Origin: Clostridia bacterium
Lineage (GTDB): Bacteria; Bacillota; Clostridia; Christensenellales; Aristaeellaceae
Length of the DNA: 64,000 bases
Reading direction: 5' to 3'
Assembly: GCA_017447185.1 (NCBI GenBank)
Contig: JAFSOC010000036.1
Coordinates: 1 to 64,000, forward strand
Shown here: positions 26,376 to 34,150 of the stretch, piece after piece
Position numbering within the stretch: the stretch's first letter is position 1
Layout of the letters: each line of letters starts with the position of its first letter
Notes under the pieces: generated by a model
Seen by the model: the letters and a program-made list of their open reading frames with translations, nothing else
What the model was told of the DNA's origin: nothing
Databases searched by the model: none
Translations under genes and position numbers: made by a program

Positions 26376-26675
26376 TTACTGAGCCTCGGCCGCGGTCTCC
26401 ACGGGATAGACGGAAACCTGCTTGCGATCCTTGCCCAGACGTTCGAACCGGACAATACCCGTGGTCTTGGCGAACAGGGTGTCGTCTTTGCCGATGCCGA
26501 CATTGTGGCCGGGATGGATATGGGTGCCGCGCTGACGTACAAGAATGTTGCCCGCGAGGGCCATCTGGCCGTCTGCCCGCTTCGGTCCGAGGCGCTTGCT
26601 TTCGCTGTCACGGCCGTTCCGGGTGGAGCCCATACCTTTTTTATGAGCGAACTGCTGCAGATTAAGCTTCATCAT
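26376..26675 (-). CDS. rpmA: 50S ribosomal protein L27 (with cleavable N-terminus)
   Basis: This 99-residue protein contacts the peptidyl-transferase centre. Its N-terminus [18 protein letters not shown] carries the Firmicutes extension ending in the LNLQxFAHKKG motif. In Staphylococcus and relatives this extension must be removed by the protease Prp before L27 works. The prp gene lies directly upstream (26691-27029). The core ([21 protein letters not shown]) is intact. The C-terminal end is slightly longer than usual and acidic (ETAAEAQ). Starts after GGAGG. Confidence 0.97.
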   Translation of the reverse strand: MMKLNLQQFAHKKGMGSTRNGRDSESKRLGPKRADGQMALAGNILVRQRGTHIHPGHNVGIGKDDTLFAKTTGIVRFERLGKDRKQVSVYPVETAAEAQ

Positions 26676-26690
26676 GGTCGTTTCCTCCGT

Positions 26691-27029
26691 TCATTCATGG
26701 GAAAGTGTTTCAATCTTCAGAGTGACATTTTGCGGATAACTGTCCGCCAAATCGGTCAGCCCTTGTTTCAGGGCTCCCATCAGAATCTGCGCTTTTGCGT
26801 TTTCTTCCGGAGTCATCTCCGGCAGCTGGAAGGCCAGAACGCCGTCTTCATTCTCTGTGATCAGAGGAATGAGGCCGCATACGCTTTCCATTGCGTTCAC
26901 GCAGGTGCATCCGAGGATGGAAACCGCGGCGCAGACGATATCCCTGCCCGCTTCAGCCTGCCCGCTGTGCCCCGTAATGCGGCACGCGGTCAGTCCGTCC
27001 GTCCCCTGATACAGGATCGCGGAAATCAT
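26691..27029 (-). CDS. prp: Ribosomal-processing cysteine protease Prp
   Basis: This 112-residue protein lies between rplU and rpmA, the standard place for prp (ysxB). It contains ITGHSGQAEAGRDIVCAAVS, with the catalytic His (HSG) at about residue 20 and Cys (VCAAVS) at about residue 33, spaced as in the known enzyme. Its only known job is to trim the N-terminal extension of L27, and the L27 encoded next to it has that extension. Its start overlaps the rplU stop by one base or a few, so translation is coupled. Confidence 0.93.
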   Translation of the reverse strand: MISAILYQGTDGLTACRITGHSGQAEAGRDIVCAAVSILGCTCVNAMESVCGLIPLITENEDGVLAFQLPEMTPEENAKAQILMGALKQGLTDLADSYPQNVTLKIETLSHE

Positions 27030-27337
27030 TATGCTTTGATAGCGGTGATTTCCACCTTGGTATAGGGCTGACGGTGGCCGATCTTCCGGCTGGAGTCCTT
27101 CTTGCTCTTGTACTTGTAAACGGTGATCTTTTCACCCTTCACCTGAGCCAGGACCTTGCCTTCAACCTTGGCACCTTCCAGAACGGGGTTTCCGACTTTC
27201 ACGTCTCCGTCGCCGCCGATCATCAGCACGTCGAAGGAAATCGCGGAATCAGCTTCCTGGTTGACTTTGTCGATGTAGATCACATCGCCCTGGGATACGC
27301 GGTATTGTCTGCCGCCCGCTGCGATAATAGCATACAT
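27029..27337 (-). CDS. rplU: 50S ribosomal protein L21
   Basis: This 102-residue protein of the large subunit begins MYAIIAAGGRQYRVSQGDV, the L21 signature, and ends GHRQPYTKVEITAI. The start ATG follows AGGAGG. It opens the rplU-prp-rpmA operon, which ends in the hairpin at 26328-26360. About 95 bases of untranslated leader precede it, where many Firmicutes carry the L21 leader RNA. Confidence 0.97.
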   Translation of the reverse strand: MYAIIAAGGRQYRVSQGDVIYIDKVNQEADSAISFDVLMIGGDGDVKVGNPVLEGAKVEGKVLAQVKGEKITVYKYKSKKDSSRKIGHRQPYTKVEITAIKA

Positions 27338-27456
27338 GGGACAGCACCTCCTGATTACATACTCGCCGGGATTCTGAGGTTGCGCAAGCGCATTTGGACA
27401 TACCTCTCCCGAGCGGCTTACCCCGATACCTTATCACTCTTCATGTCCGGTGTCAA
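27338..27456 (-). promoter_or_regulatory. rplU promoter and leader
   Basis: On the minus strand TTGACA (27456-27451) lies inside the last codons of rimI. After 17 bases there is TAAGGT (27433-27428) preceded by TGA, an extended -10. The transcript would have a leader of about 85 bases containing a TGCGC/GCGCA dyad. A Firmicutes L21 leader is plausible here, but I cannot verify its fold by eye. Confidence 0.45.
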
Positions 27457-27979
27457 GATTTATTTCAGTTTTTTCCGCATTTGCAGCCGCGGGCCACGGT
27501 TCTTCGGAAAAATCCTCCTGCACTTCCGGCATGTGTTCACAGACCATCAGGAAAGCGTCTTCCTGGTTGTCTTCATAATAACGTTTGCGTTTTCCAACGC
27601 TGACAAAGCCCAGGCTCCTGTACAGGTTCTGGGCCCGTTCGTTGCTGACCCGGACTTCCAGTGTCGCATAGCCTGCCCCCAGGTTCGACAGGTACTGCAG
27701 TAGCTCCTGTGTCAGTTTCCTGCCGATACCCTGGCCCCGGAAAGGTTCCGCCACGGCGATATTGGTGATGTGGCTTTCGTCCAGGATGATCCAGGCACCG
27801 GCATAACCGATCACCCGGCCGTCTGTTTCCGCCACCAGATACCTGGCCGCCACGTTCTGTTCCAATTCCCGCCGGAAGCTATCCCGGCTCCAGGGAACCG
27901 CGAAGGTCGCGTTCTCAATGTCGGTGACCGCATCCAGGTCCTGCCGGCCCATGCGCCGGATGATCACGTCTGCGCTCAT
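27434..27979 (-). CDS. rimI: Ribosomal protein S18-alanine N-acetyltransferase RimI (GNAT)
   Basis: This 181-residue GNAT acetyltransferase has the acetyl-CoA loop FRGQGIGRKL and the RimI-typical block VRVSNERAQNLYRSLGFVSVGKRKRYYEDN. RimI acetylates the N-terminal alanine of ribosomal protein S18 in E. coli; its target in Firmicutes is less certain. The start overlaps the tsaB stop (ATGA), and tsaE-tsaB-rimI is a widespread trio. The C-terminal 25 residues are an acidic extension beyond the domain. Confidence 0.92.
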   Translation of the reverse strand: MSADVIIRRMGRQDLDAVTDIENATFAVPWSRDSFRRELEQNVAARYLVAETDGRVIGYAGAWIILDESHITNIAVAEPFRGQGIGRKLTQELLQYLSNLGAGYATLEVRVSNERAQNLYRSLGFVSVGKRKRYYEDNQEDAFLMVCEHMPEVQEDFSEEPWPAAANAEKTEINLDTGHEE

Positions 27980-28674
27980 TCTTCCTTCATCCCCATCGCT
28001 TCAAGCAGCTTCCTGTTTTTCTGGGCGTTCGGTGGCCGAAGGTAAGTCGCCTGCAAATTCAGGTAATCTGTTTTTTCATTGCTGCGCTGTGCCAGCATCC
28101 CGGCCGCGGACGGCCGCAGGTAGCTCAGGTGCACAGGCGCGAAAACAGCTTTTGCGCCCAGAATCTTTTCGATCTTTTCCCGGTGTACCGGCACCCCGTC
28201 TCCCAGGAAAAGAAACCGATCCCCCAGCGAAAGGATCTTCTCCAGGAATTCTTCCAGCTTCAGCGGTTCATCCTGCAGCAGGCGTTCCCCGTTCCGGAAC
28301 GCCGCCCCGTATACCTGTCCGGCCCGCGCGTCCTGGATCGGGCAGATCACGCCGTCAAAAGCACCCGCCGAATGGCACAGCGATTCCAGCGCGTCCACGG
28401 CGATGCAGGGAATCCCGGCGCCATGTGCAATTCCTTTGGCGGTGGCCACGCCGATCCGCACGCCCGTAAAGCTTCCGGGCCCCGTCACCGCCGCAATGGC
28501 ATCCAGGTCACCGGCAGACAGCCCGGCAGATGCAAGCACTGCTTCCGTCATGGGCATCAGGTTGGCTGAATGCGTGTTCCGGTTCTGCACGGTATATTCG
28601 CACAGGACCCTGTCGTCGTCCAGCACCGCCACACCGCATACCGGTCCCGATGTGTCAATCACAAGAAGTCTCAT
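27976..28674 (-). CDS. tsaB: tRNA t6A biosynthesis protein TsaB
   Basis: This 232-residue ASKHA-fold protein is the scaffold partner of TsaD and TsaE in making threonylcarbamoyl-adenosine at position 37 of tRNAs. It starts MRLLVIDTSGPVCGVAVLDD and has the family block AAVTGPGSFTGVRIGVATAKG. It lacks the metal-binding His pair of TsaD, as TsaB does. It overlaps tsaE by 20 bases upstream and rimI by four downstream. tsaD is not in the window. Confidence 0.95.
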   Translation of the reverse strand: MRLLVIDTSGPVCGVAVLDDDRVLCEYTVQNRNTHSANLMPMTEAVLASAGLSAGDLDAIAAVTGPGSFTGVRIGVATAKGIAHGAGIPCIAVDALESLCHSAGAFDGVICPIQDARAGQVYGAAFRNGERLLQDEPLKLEEFLEKILSLGDRFLFLGDGVPVHREKIEKILGAKAVFAPVHLSYLRPSAAGMLAQRSNEKTDYLNLQATYLRPPNAQKNRKLLEAMGMKEE

Positions 28675-29101
28675 ATTCTCCCCGCCGTATGTTTATTCTC
28701 CGGCTTTCCTCCCCGGTTACGTCCAACGTAATCCGGATCGTGTTTTCCGGCACAGCCTCCGGGCAGCGTTCCGCCCATTCCACCACGGCAATTCCGTCGC
28801 CGCCCAGATATTCATCCATTCCCAGCTCGTACAGTTCATCCGCGCTCTCCAGCCGGTACCAGTCAAAGTGATACAGCGGACACCGTCCGCTTTCATATAC
28901 ATTCAGGATGGTAAAGCTCGGGCTGGTTACCGTCTCCCGAACGCCCAGTCCCCGGGCAATGCCCCGGGCCAGTTCGCTCTTTCCTGCGCCGAGTTCTCCC
29001 TCAAGCACAACCACATCCCCCGGGTGAAGGCTCCCGGAAAATTCCTCTCCCAGCGCCCGGGTTTCCGCCGCGCTGTTTGTTTCCCTCAGCATTTCAGCCA
29101 C
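28655..29101 (-). CDS. tsaE: tRNA t6A biosynthesis ATPase TsaE
   Basis: This 148-residue P-loop ATPase drives the t6A synthesis cycle of TsaB-TsaD. Walker A is LEGELGAGKSELARGI, the switch region has SPSFTILNVYE and the family motif YHFDWYRLES is present. The start may be GTG 29101, four bases after AAGGAG, or ATG 29092, both inside the 3' end of galK. The overlap means that translation is coupled to galK. Confidence 0.94.
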   Translation of the reverse strand: MAEMLRETNSAAETRALGEEFSGSLHPGDVVVLEGELGAGKSELARGIARGLGVRETVTSPSFTILNVYESGRCPLYHFDWYRLESADELYELGMDEYLGGDGIAVVEWAERCPEAVPENTIRITLDVTGEESRRINIRRGEYETSCD

Positions 29102-30369
29102 GCAGCTCCTTCCGGCCGGATGTTCAGCACTTTACAGGCTTTTTCACCGAAAATGCTGCTCATGGTTTCCACAAATTCATCCACTTTGGCCAGCGGTACA
29201 AAATTCAGTGTCGTTCCGGCGAATCCGCCGCCGTGAATACGCCAGGCGCCTTCCCGTTTCAGCATGTTCTCCGCGATGCACAGGGCAAGGCTCAGGCTCT
29301 GGTCCGTCTCCGGCGCATATACATTCTGCAGGTACATAAAGCTGCTGTATCCGCTTTCAATAATCAGGCGCAGGAAATCCTTCATCCGGTTCTCCTGCAA
29401 CGCCTTTACCTGCAGCGGCACCCGGCCGTCCTCCTCCACAAAGTGGAAGGCGCGCATCAGTGCCCGTTCCCCGGCTTTTTTCCGGATCTCTCCTGCATTT
29501 TGGAGCAGCTGTTCGGTGGTGAAATCCCGCAGCACCTCTTTCCCGCAGCAGCGTGCGACCGCCTGCATTTCCGCCGGGATCGCGGAATACTGGTCAGTCA
29601 GGTCCGCGTGGGATCCTCCCGTGGCCACGACCACCAGTGCATATCCTCTTTCCGCGAAATCAAACTGCAAAGGATTCACTTCCGGATTTTCCGGATTCCG
29701 GAAGTCAACCGTCACCAGTCCGCCTGCCGCGCTGGCCATCTGGTCCAGCAGTCCGGAGGGCTTTCCGAAATAAACGTTTTCAGCCCGCTGGCTGATCTGT
29801 GCCCGCAGCACAAACGGCATGTCAAACCGGTTGTACAGCGCGTCCAGCACGCCGGTCAGCATGACCTCCAGTGCAGCGGAACTGCTCAGTCCGCTGCCGC
29901 CGGCAACGGTGGAAGTGGCTGTCGCGTCGAACCCGCCGATTTTGTATCCGGCTTCCTGCATTCCTGCAGCCACACCACGGATCAGCGCGTTTGTGGTTCC
30001 CTCTTCCTCCGCGCGGGGGGAAAGATCCGTCAGGTCCATCTCAATGGGCTTGTATCCTTCGGAATGAAAGTGGACTTGCAGGTCCTCCCGGGGCGTAACG
30101 GCGCACAGCGTATCCAGGCTCACCGCGGCCGCCAGCACGCGTCCGTGATTGTGGTCAGTATGGTTGCCGCCGATTTCCGTTCTTCCCGGCGCGCTGATCA
30201 GGGATATTTCTCCCCGGTCACCGAAAATTTTCCCGTAGTTGCGAAGCAGGGACGCATAGCGTTCCTGCTGGAATTTCATCGTTTCTTCATCCTGCCCGTA
30301 CAATTCCGCCAGGCGCTTTTTCACTTCCGGCGCTTCCAGCTTTTCAATCATTGCTTCCCAGTGTTCCAT
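29086..30369 (-). CDS. galK: Galactokinase (GHMP family)
   Basis: This 427-residue kinase phosphorylates galactose at C1. The galactokinase signature GRTEIGGNHTDHNHG lies near residue 60, the GHMP ATP loop VAGGSGLSSSAALEVM near 150, and the third motif IHGGGFAGTTLNF near the C-terminus. The N-terminal 50 residues are longer than in E. coli GalK and form a helical lead. Start ATG after AGGAGGGG. galT and galE are not nearby, and it is joined instead to tsaE, so it looks like a dispersed Leloir gene. An upstream sugar-type binding protein is 45 bases away. Confidence 0.95.
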   Translation of the reverse strand: MEHWEAMIEKLEAPEVKKRLAELYGQDEETMKFQQERYASLLRNYGKIFGDRGEISLISAPGRTEIGGNHTDHNHGRVLAAAVSLDTLCAVTPREDLQVHFHSEGYKPIEMDLTDLSPRAEEEGTTNALIRGVAAGMQEAGYKIGGFDATATSTVAGGSGLSSSAALEVMLTGVLDALYNRFDMPFVLRAQISQRAENVYFGKPSGLLDQMASAAGGLVTVDFRNPENPEVNPLQFDFAERGYALVVVATGGSHADLTDQYSAIPAEMQAVARCCGKEVLRDFTTEQLLQNAGEIRKKAGERALMRAFHFVEEDGRVPLQVKALQENRMKDFLRLIIESGYSSFMYLQNVYAPETDQSLSLALCIAENMLKREGAWRIHGGGFAGTTLNFVPLAKVDEFVETMSSIFGEKACKVLNIRPEGAAWLKC

Positions 30370-30414
30370 ATGTCCCCTCCTGTTTCAGGCAGCAGAAATA
30401 TCTGTTGCGGGAGT

Positions 30415-31914
30415 TTACCTGATATATTTCTGCCAGATTTCGATGGATTTGCTCAGGCCTTTTTTCTCCACTGTCTCGCAGAACAGCGCCCACTGTTCAT
30501 CATTCAGCGGAATATCTCCCGTCACAAACCGGGCCATTGTCGTTTCTACGTAGGCGGAAAGGTCTTTCTGGATGGATGCAACCGTCTTCTCATCCTCTTT
30601 GCTCAGGGTCACCAGCGGATAAGGCAGTTCTGTATATTGTCTGAGTTCAAACAGGTCCTTCACTTCTGCGCGGGTGCCTTCGTTCACATACTTCTCCTGG
30701 AATTCCACTGGAGTCCTGCCGGGTACGGCAGCTCCGCCGCCAATTGTTTGACGGGTCAGGACATACTGCGCAACCGTGCTTTCGTCCTCACTCCACTCCC
30801 ACAGGCCGTCTTCCCGAAACGTGTATTCTTTTCCTTCCAGGCCGTACTGGGCCATCAGAGATCCCTCTTCAGTGTAGAGGTAATTCACCCAGCTGACCAG
30901 CTTCTCGGGCTCTTTGCAGCGCCTTGTGATCGCAAACGCTCCGCAGACCACCCTTCCGGCCAGATCCCGGTATACCTTCTCGCCGTTGTATTCCAGCGGC
31001 AGCAGGATCCTGTAGGCATTCATGACGGCTGTGGGCACAACCGTCAGCGGAGAAGAGGAAAGGATCACCCCATAGGGTATGGTCGCTTTGTCATCCGTAA
31101 TCTGGCGCAGGCTGTCTGCCGATGTGAAACCGTTATGGTCAATCAGCTTTTCTTCCCAGAGTTCATGCAGCCAGGTCAGGAATGCGCGGTTCTCGTCCGA
31201 AGTCAGGGAGGATGTTACTTTTCCGTCTTTCACGGAAACATAGTAGTCGTTGTCCACAATTCCGAATGCATGTCCCAGGAAGCGCAGTTCCCACATGCTG
31301 ATGAACGTCAGCGGGATCTCGTCCTTTTTTCCGTTGCTGTTCGGATCCTGGTCCCGGAAAGCACGCAGTACTTCTGTCAGTTCTTCCGCGGTTTCAGGCA
31401 TATCCATGCCTACCCGATTCAGCCAGGTGCTGTTGATCCACATGACGTCATTGTTCTGCAGCTCATTGATATTCGGCAGCGCAGGAATGGCGCCATCCTC
31501 CATGGAAACAGCTTTCAGGATGTCCGGATTTTCCTGCAGCAGCTTCCACAGGTCCGGGGCGTATTCTTCCAGGTACGGTTTCAGGTCAATCAGTATACCT
31601 GCCGCATACAGATCCCGGATTTCCCCGGCTTCCAGTTCCGCCTTGAACATCACATCCGGCAGATCTTCTCCTGCAAGGATTGCACGTTTCCGCTCCTGCC
31701 ATTGCGCGTATTTGTTGAGCTCACGGAACTGGAAAGAAATCTCCGTCCGCTCCTCCATCCGCTGGAAAAACGCATTGCTCTCCCAGTCGCGAACGGAATC
31801 CTCGCCGTCAAATCCTTCCAGAATGAAGTCCGGTGCCTTCAGCCCTTCGGCAAACCCTGCGGCGCATCCGGCCAGCAATACCAGAACCAGTACCAATCCC
31901 AGAATCCGTTTCAT
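30415..31914 (-). CDS. Extracellular solute-binding lipoprotein, carbohydrate ABC type (orphan)
   Basis: This 499-residue protein starts MKRILGLVLVLVLLAGCAAG after GGAGG. LAGC fits a lipobox, so the mature protein is probably anchored to the membrane by a lipidated Cys near residue 17. The body resembles family 1 / LplA-like binding proteins (PDVMFKAELEAGEIRDLYAAG, INELQNNDVMWINSTWLNRVG, KKDEIPLTF), which bind oligosaccharides. No permease or ATPase gene is adjacent, so it must use components coded elsewhere or act as a sensor. It lies before galK, which hints at a sugar ligand but does not prove it. Confidence 0.85.
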   Translation of the reverse strand: MKRILGLVLVLVLLAGCAAGFAEGLKAPDFILEGFDGEDSVRDWESNAFFQRMEERTEISFQFRELNKYAQWQERKRAILAGEDLPDVMFKAELEAGEIRDLYAAGILIDLKPYLEEYAPDLWKLLQENPDILKAVSMEDGAIPALPNINELQNNDVMWINSTWLNRVGMDMPETAEELTEVLRAFRDQDPNSNGKKDEIPLTFISMWELRFLGHAFGIVDNDYYVSVKDGKVTSSLTSDENRAFLTWLHELWEEKLIDHNGFTSADSLRQITDDKATIPYGVILSSSPLTVVPTAVMNAYRILLPLEYNGEKVYRDLAGRVVCGAFAITRRCKEPEKLVSWVNYLYTEEGSLMAQYGLEGKEYTFREDGLWEWSEDESTVAQYVLTRQTIGGGAAVPGRTPVEFQEKYVNEGTRAEVKDLFELRQYTELPYPLVTLSKEDEKTVASIQKDLSAYVETTMARFVTGDIPLNDEQWALFCETVEKKGLSKSIEIWQKYIR

Positions 31915-31996
31915 GAATCCATCCTCCAGCCTTACAAATCTCAATATTTTCAAACTGAAAACTTACAACTAAAAAACACATAATAAAATAACTAAA

Positions 31997-32575
31997 TCAT
32001 CCGCCGCTGACCAGGATCTTCACGCCGATTGCAATCAGCACCAGGCCGCCCAGGATCCCCGCCTTGTTTGACAGTTTTGTCCCCGCCTTCCGGCCGATCA
32101 GGATCCCGCCCATACAGATCCCGAAGGTAACGATACCGATCAGCGTGGATTCGGCCAGAGCCTGGATCCAGTTCAGATCCGTCATCGTCAATCCGACGCT
32201 CAGCGCGTCGATGGATGTCGCAACGCCCTGCATCAGCAGTCCGCCGGTACCGATCTGTTCCGCTTCCTGTCCTTCCCTGTTCCGGATTCCTTCCACAACC
32301 ATTTTACCGCCTATAAACAGCAGCAGGCCGAAAGCAACCCAGGGGATGTATTTCGTCAGTGACTGAAAGATCTCCAGGATCGTCCGCACACAGATCCATC
32401 CGATCATGGGCATCAGCAGCTGAAATCCGCCGAAAACACCGGCAATCTGTGCCATCCGGCCTTTCGGCATGTCCGGTTCCCGCAGTCCGTTGACCAGGGA
32501 TACGGAAAAGGCGTCCATTGCAAGTCCGAAGCCAAGCAGAACGCTGTTCAGCGCCAGCGCCCAGACCGATTGCAC
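31997..32575 (-). CDS. mntP: Manganese efflux pump MntP
   Basis: This 192-residue membrane protein has six helices in two repeats, with GFGLAMDAFSVSLVNG in the first and GVATSIDALSVGLTM in the second. The two Asp residues in those motifs are part of the metal path in MntP/YebN. I start at GTG 32575 because GGAGG sits 8 bases before; an in-frame TTG at 32581 is too close to the site. The upstream gap is too short for a yybP-ykoY manganese riboswitch. Single-gene unit. Confidence 0.93.
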   Translation of the reverse strand: MQSVWALALNSVLLGFGLAMDAFSVSLVNGLREPDMPKGRMAQIAGVFGGFQLLMPMIGWICVRTILEIFQSLTKYIPWVAFGLLLFIGGKMVVEGIRNREGQEAEQIGTGGLLMQGVATSIDALSVGLTMTDLNWIQALAESTLIGIVTFGICMGGILIGRKAGTKLSNKAGILGGLVLIAIGVKILVSGG

Positions 32576-32606
32576 GCGCAATCCCTCCCCGAATGAGTAT
32601 CAGTTT

Positions 32607-32612
32607 ATTATA
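32607..32612 (-). promoter_or_regulatory. -10 element of the mntP promoter
   Basis: A perfect TATAAT on the minus strand lies 32 bases before the mntP start. The -35 at 17 bases (TTTTCT) is poor, which may mean activator dependence. Confidence 0.4.
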
Positions 32613-32637
32613 TCCTTTTTTGTCAGAAAAGAAAAGC

Positions 32638-34020
32638 TTATCCTTCCTGTGTGGGGACGGTGTCTCCTTCCGTTTTCCCTGTTTTTTTACCCCGCACCAG
32701 CACGCTCCGGGAATACCGGATTACCAGCAGTGTGGAGCAGAGAATCCAGCCCACCGGATAGGCCAGCGCCACAGCGAGAAAGCCGGCGCCAAGCGCTTTT
32801 GTCACGGCGAGATATACCTGGCGGAACGCCACAAAGGAGATCAGCATGATCACCGTCGGCATCGTTGCATCCCCGACTCCCCGCAGTGCGCCCGCATAGA
32901 TCTGGTTAAAGCAGATGGCAATATAGAAGGGTGTCACGATCTGAATAAACCGGATCCCATAGTCAACAACCTCCGGTTCCGGAGAAAAGAAGCCCATCAG
33001 TGGTCTTGCCAGCACATAGGCAAGCACGCCAAGGAGCACTGTTGATGCAATGCTCATATAGGTCGCGACACGTACACCCTCCCTTGCCCGTTTCGGCTGC
33101 CGGGCTCCCCAGTTCTGCCCGACAAACGTTGTGGAAGACATGCTGATGCTTTGTACCGGAATCAGCACAAACGCGTCAATTTTGTTGTAGATACCGTATC
33201 CCGCCATACAGGCGGATCCGAAATAGTTGATGTAGGACTGGACAAAAACATTGGAGAATGCGGTAATGGCAGACTGGATGCTGCTGGGCAGACCGATCCG
33301 CAGGATCTGCCGCATGGATTCGCGGTCAATCCGGACCTTCCGCCAGCAAATCCCGTAGTTACCCTTCTCCCTGGTAAGGGTTACCATAATCATCAGTGCT
33401 GACAGGACCTGGGACAGCACGGTCGCGTAGGCGACACCGTCCACGCCCATGCCAAACGCCAGCACAAACAGCAGGTCCAGGCCGGTATTCAGCAGTGCAG
33501 AAACAATCAGAAAGAGCAACGGCCGCCGGGAGTCACCCACCGCCCGCAGGATGCCGCTTCCGAGATTGTAGAACAGGATCCCGGAGATTCCGGCAAAATA
33601 AATCGTGAGATACAGCCTGGATTCATCCATCACATCCGCAGGTGTCTGCATAAAATTCAGCATCGGCGTAATGACCAGTATTCCGATCACCGTTGTAATC
33701 ACGCTGAGCAGAAATGTGAGCGCGACGGTCGTATGTACCGACTTGCTGAGTCCCTCATTGTCATGCGCGCCGTACCGCTGGGAAATCACGACGGAAGCAC
33801 CGGTTGCCAGTCCCGCGCAGAAACCTACCACCATGTTGATAATCGGGCCGGTGGAGCCCACTGCCGCCTGCGCCTGCTGCCCGACAAACTGGCCCACCAC
33901 AATCGTATCCACCGTGTTGTACAACTGCTGGAACAGAAGCCCGATAGCCATCGGAACAGAGAAGTGCAGCATATGCATCCAGATATTGCCTTCGGTCATA
34001 TCCGCGTCTCTCCGGGCCAT
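32638..34020 (-). CDS. MATE family efflux transporter
   Basis: This 460-residue exporter has 12 membrane segments in two halves. The first begins after DMTEGNIWMHMLHFSVPMAI, followed by QQLYNTVDTIVVGQFVG, and the second half has GLPSSIQSAITAFSNVFVQ, all typical of DinF/NorM-type MATE proteins of Firmicutes. MATE pumps export cationic compounds using Na+ or H+ gradients; the substrate here is unknown. I start at MARRDADM, 8 bases after GGGAGG, rather than at an upstream TTG. A short Lys/Gly/Thr-rich tail follows the last helix. No regulator is adjacent. Confidence 0.92.
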   Translation of the reverse strand: MARRDADMTEGNIWMHMLHFSVPMAIGLLFQQLYNTVDTIVVGQFVGQQAQAAVGSTGPIINMVVGFCAGLATGASVVISQRYGAHDNEGLSKSVHTTVALTFLLSVITTVIGILVITPMLNFMQTPADVMDESRLYLTIYFAGISGILFYNLGSGILRAVGDSRRPLLFLIVSALLNTGLDLLFVLAFGMGVDGVAYATVLSQVLSALMIMVTLTREKGNYGICWRKVRIDRESMRQILRIGLPSSIQSAITAFSNVFVQSYINYFGSACMAGYGIYNKIDAFVLIPVQSISMSSTTFVGQNWGARQPKRAREGVRVATYMSIASTVLLGVLAYVLARPLMGFFSPEPEVVDYGIRFIQIVTPFYIAICFNQIYAGALRGVGDATMPTVIMLISFVAFRQVYLAVTKALGAGFLAVALAYPVGWILCSTLLVIRYSRSVLVRGKKTGKTEGDTVPTQEG

Positions 34021-34097
34021 GGATGATGCCTCCCTTCCCCTTCTGTTATCCTTTTTCAATTATCCACGCAGAAAACGTTATTGCAAGCAGCATTTTT

Positions 34098-34130
34098 TGT
34101 CATGAAAGCCCCGGGCGTGTGCCCGGGGCT
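34098..34130 (-). terminator. Terminator of the xylo-oligosaccharide operon
   Basis: A perfect 10-bp GC-rich stem (AGCCCCGGGC 34107-34116 with GCCCGGGGCT 34121-34130, loop of four) lies 20 bases after the GH120 stop. On the minus strand it is followed by TTCATGAC, a weak T run. Confidence 0.7.
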
Positions 34131-34150
34131 CAGGAATCCTGCTGAATGGG

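Noticed and set aside
29077-31983. A 968-codon open frame on the plus strand
   Set aside because: It is the antisense of galK and the binding lipoprotein, has no ribosome site or family similarity, and exists because G+C-rich codons avoid stops in the complementary frame.
32582-32637. Manganese riboswitch before mntP
   Set aside because: The gap is only about 55 bases to the next gene and contains the -10 box; there is no room for the yybP-ykoY fold.
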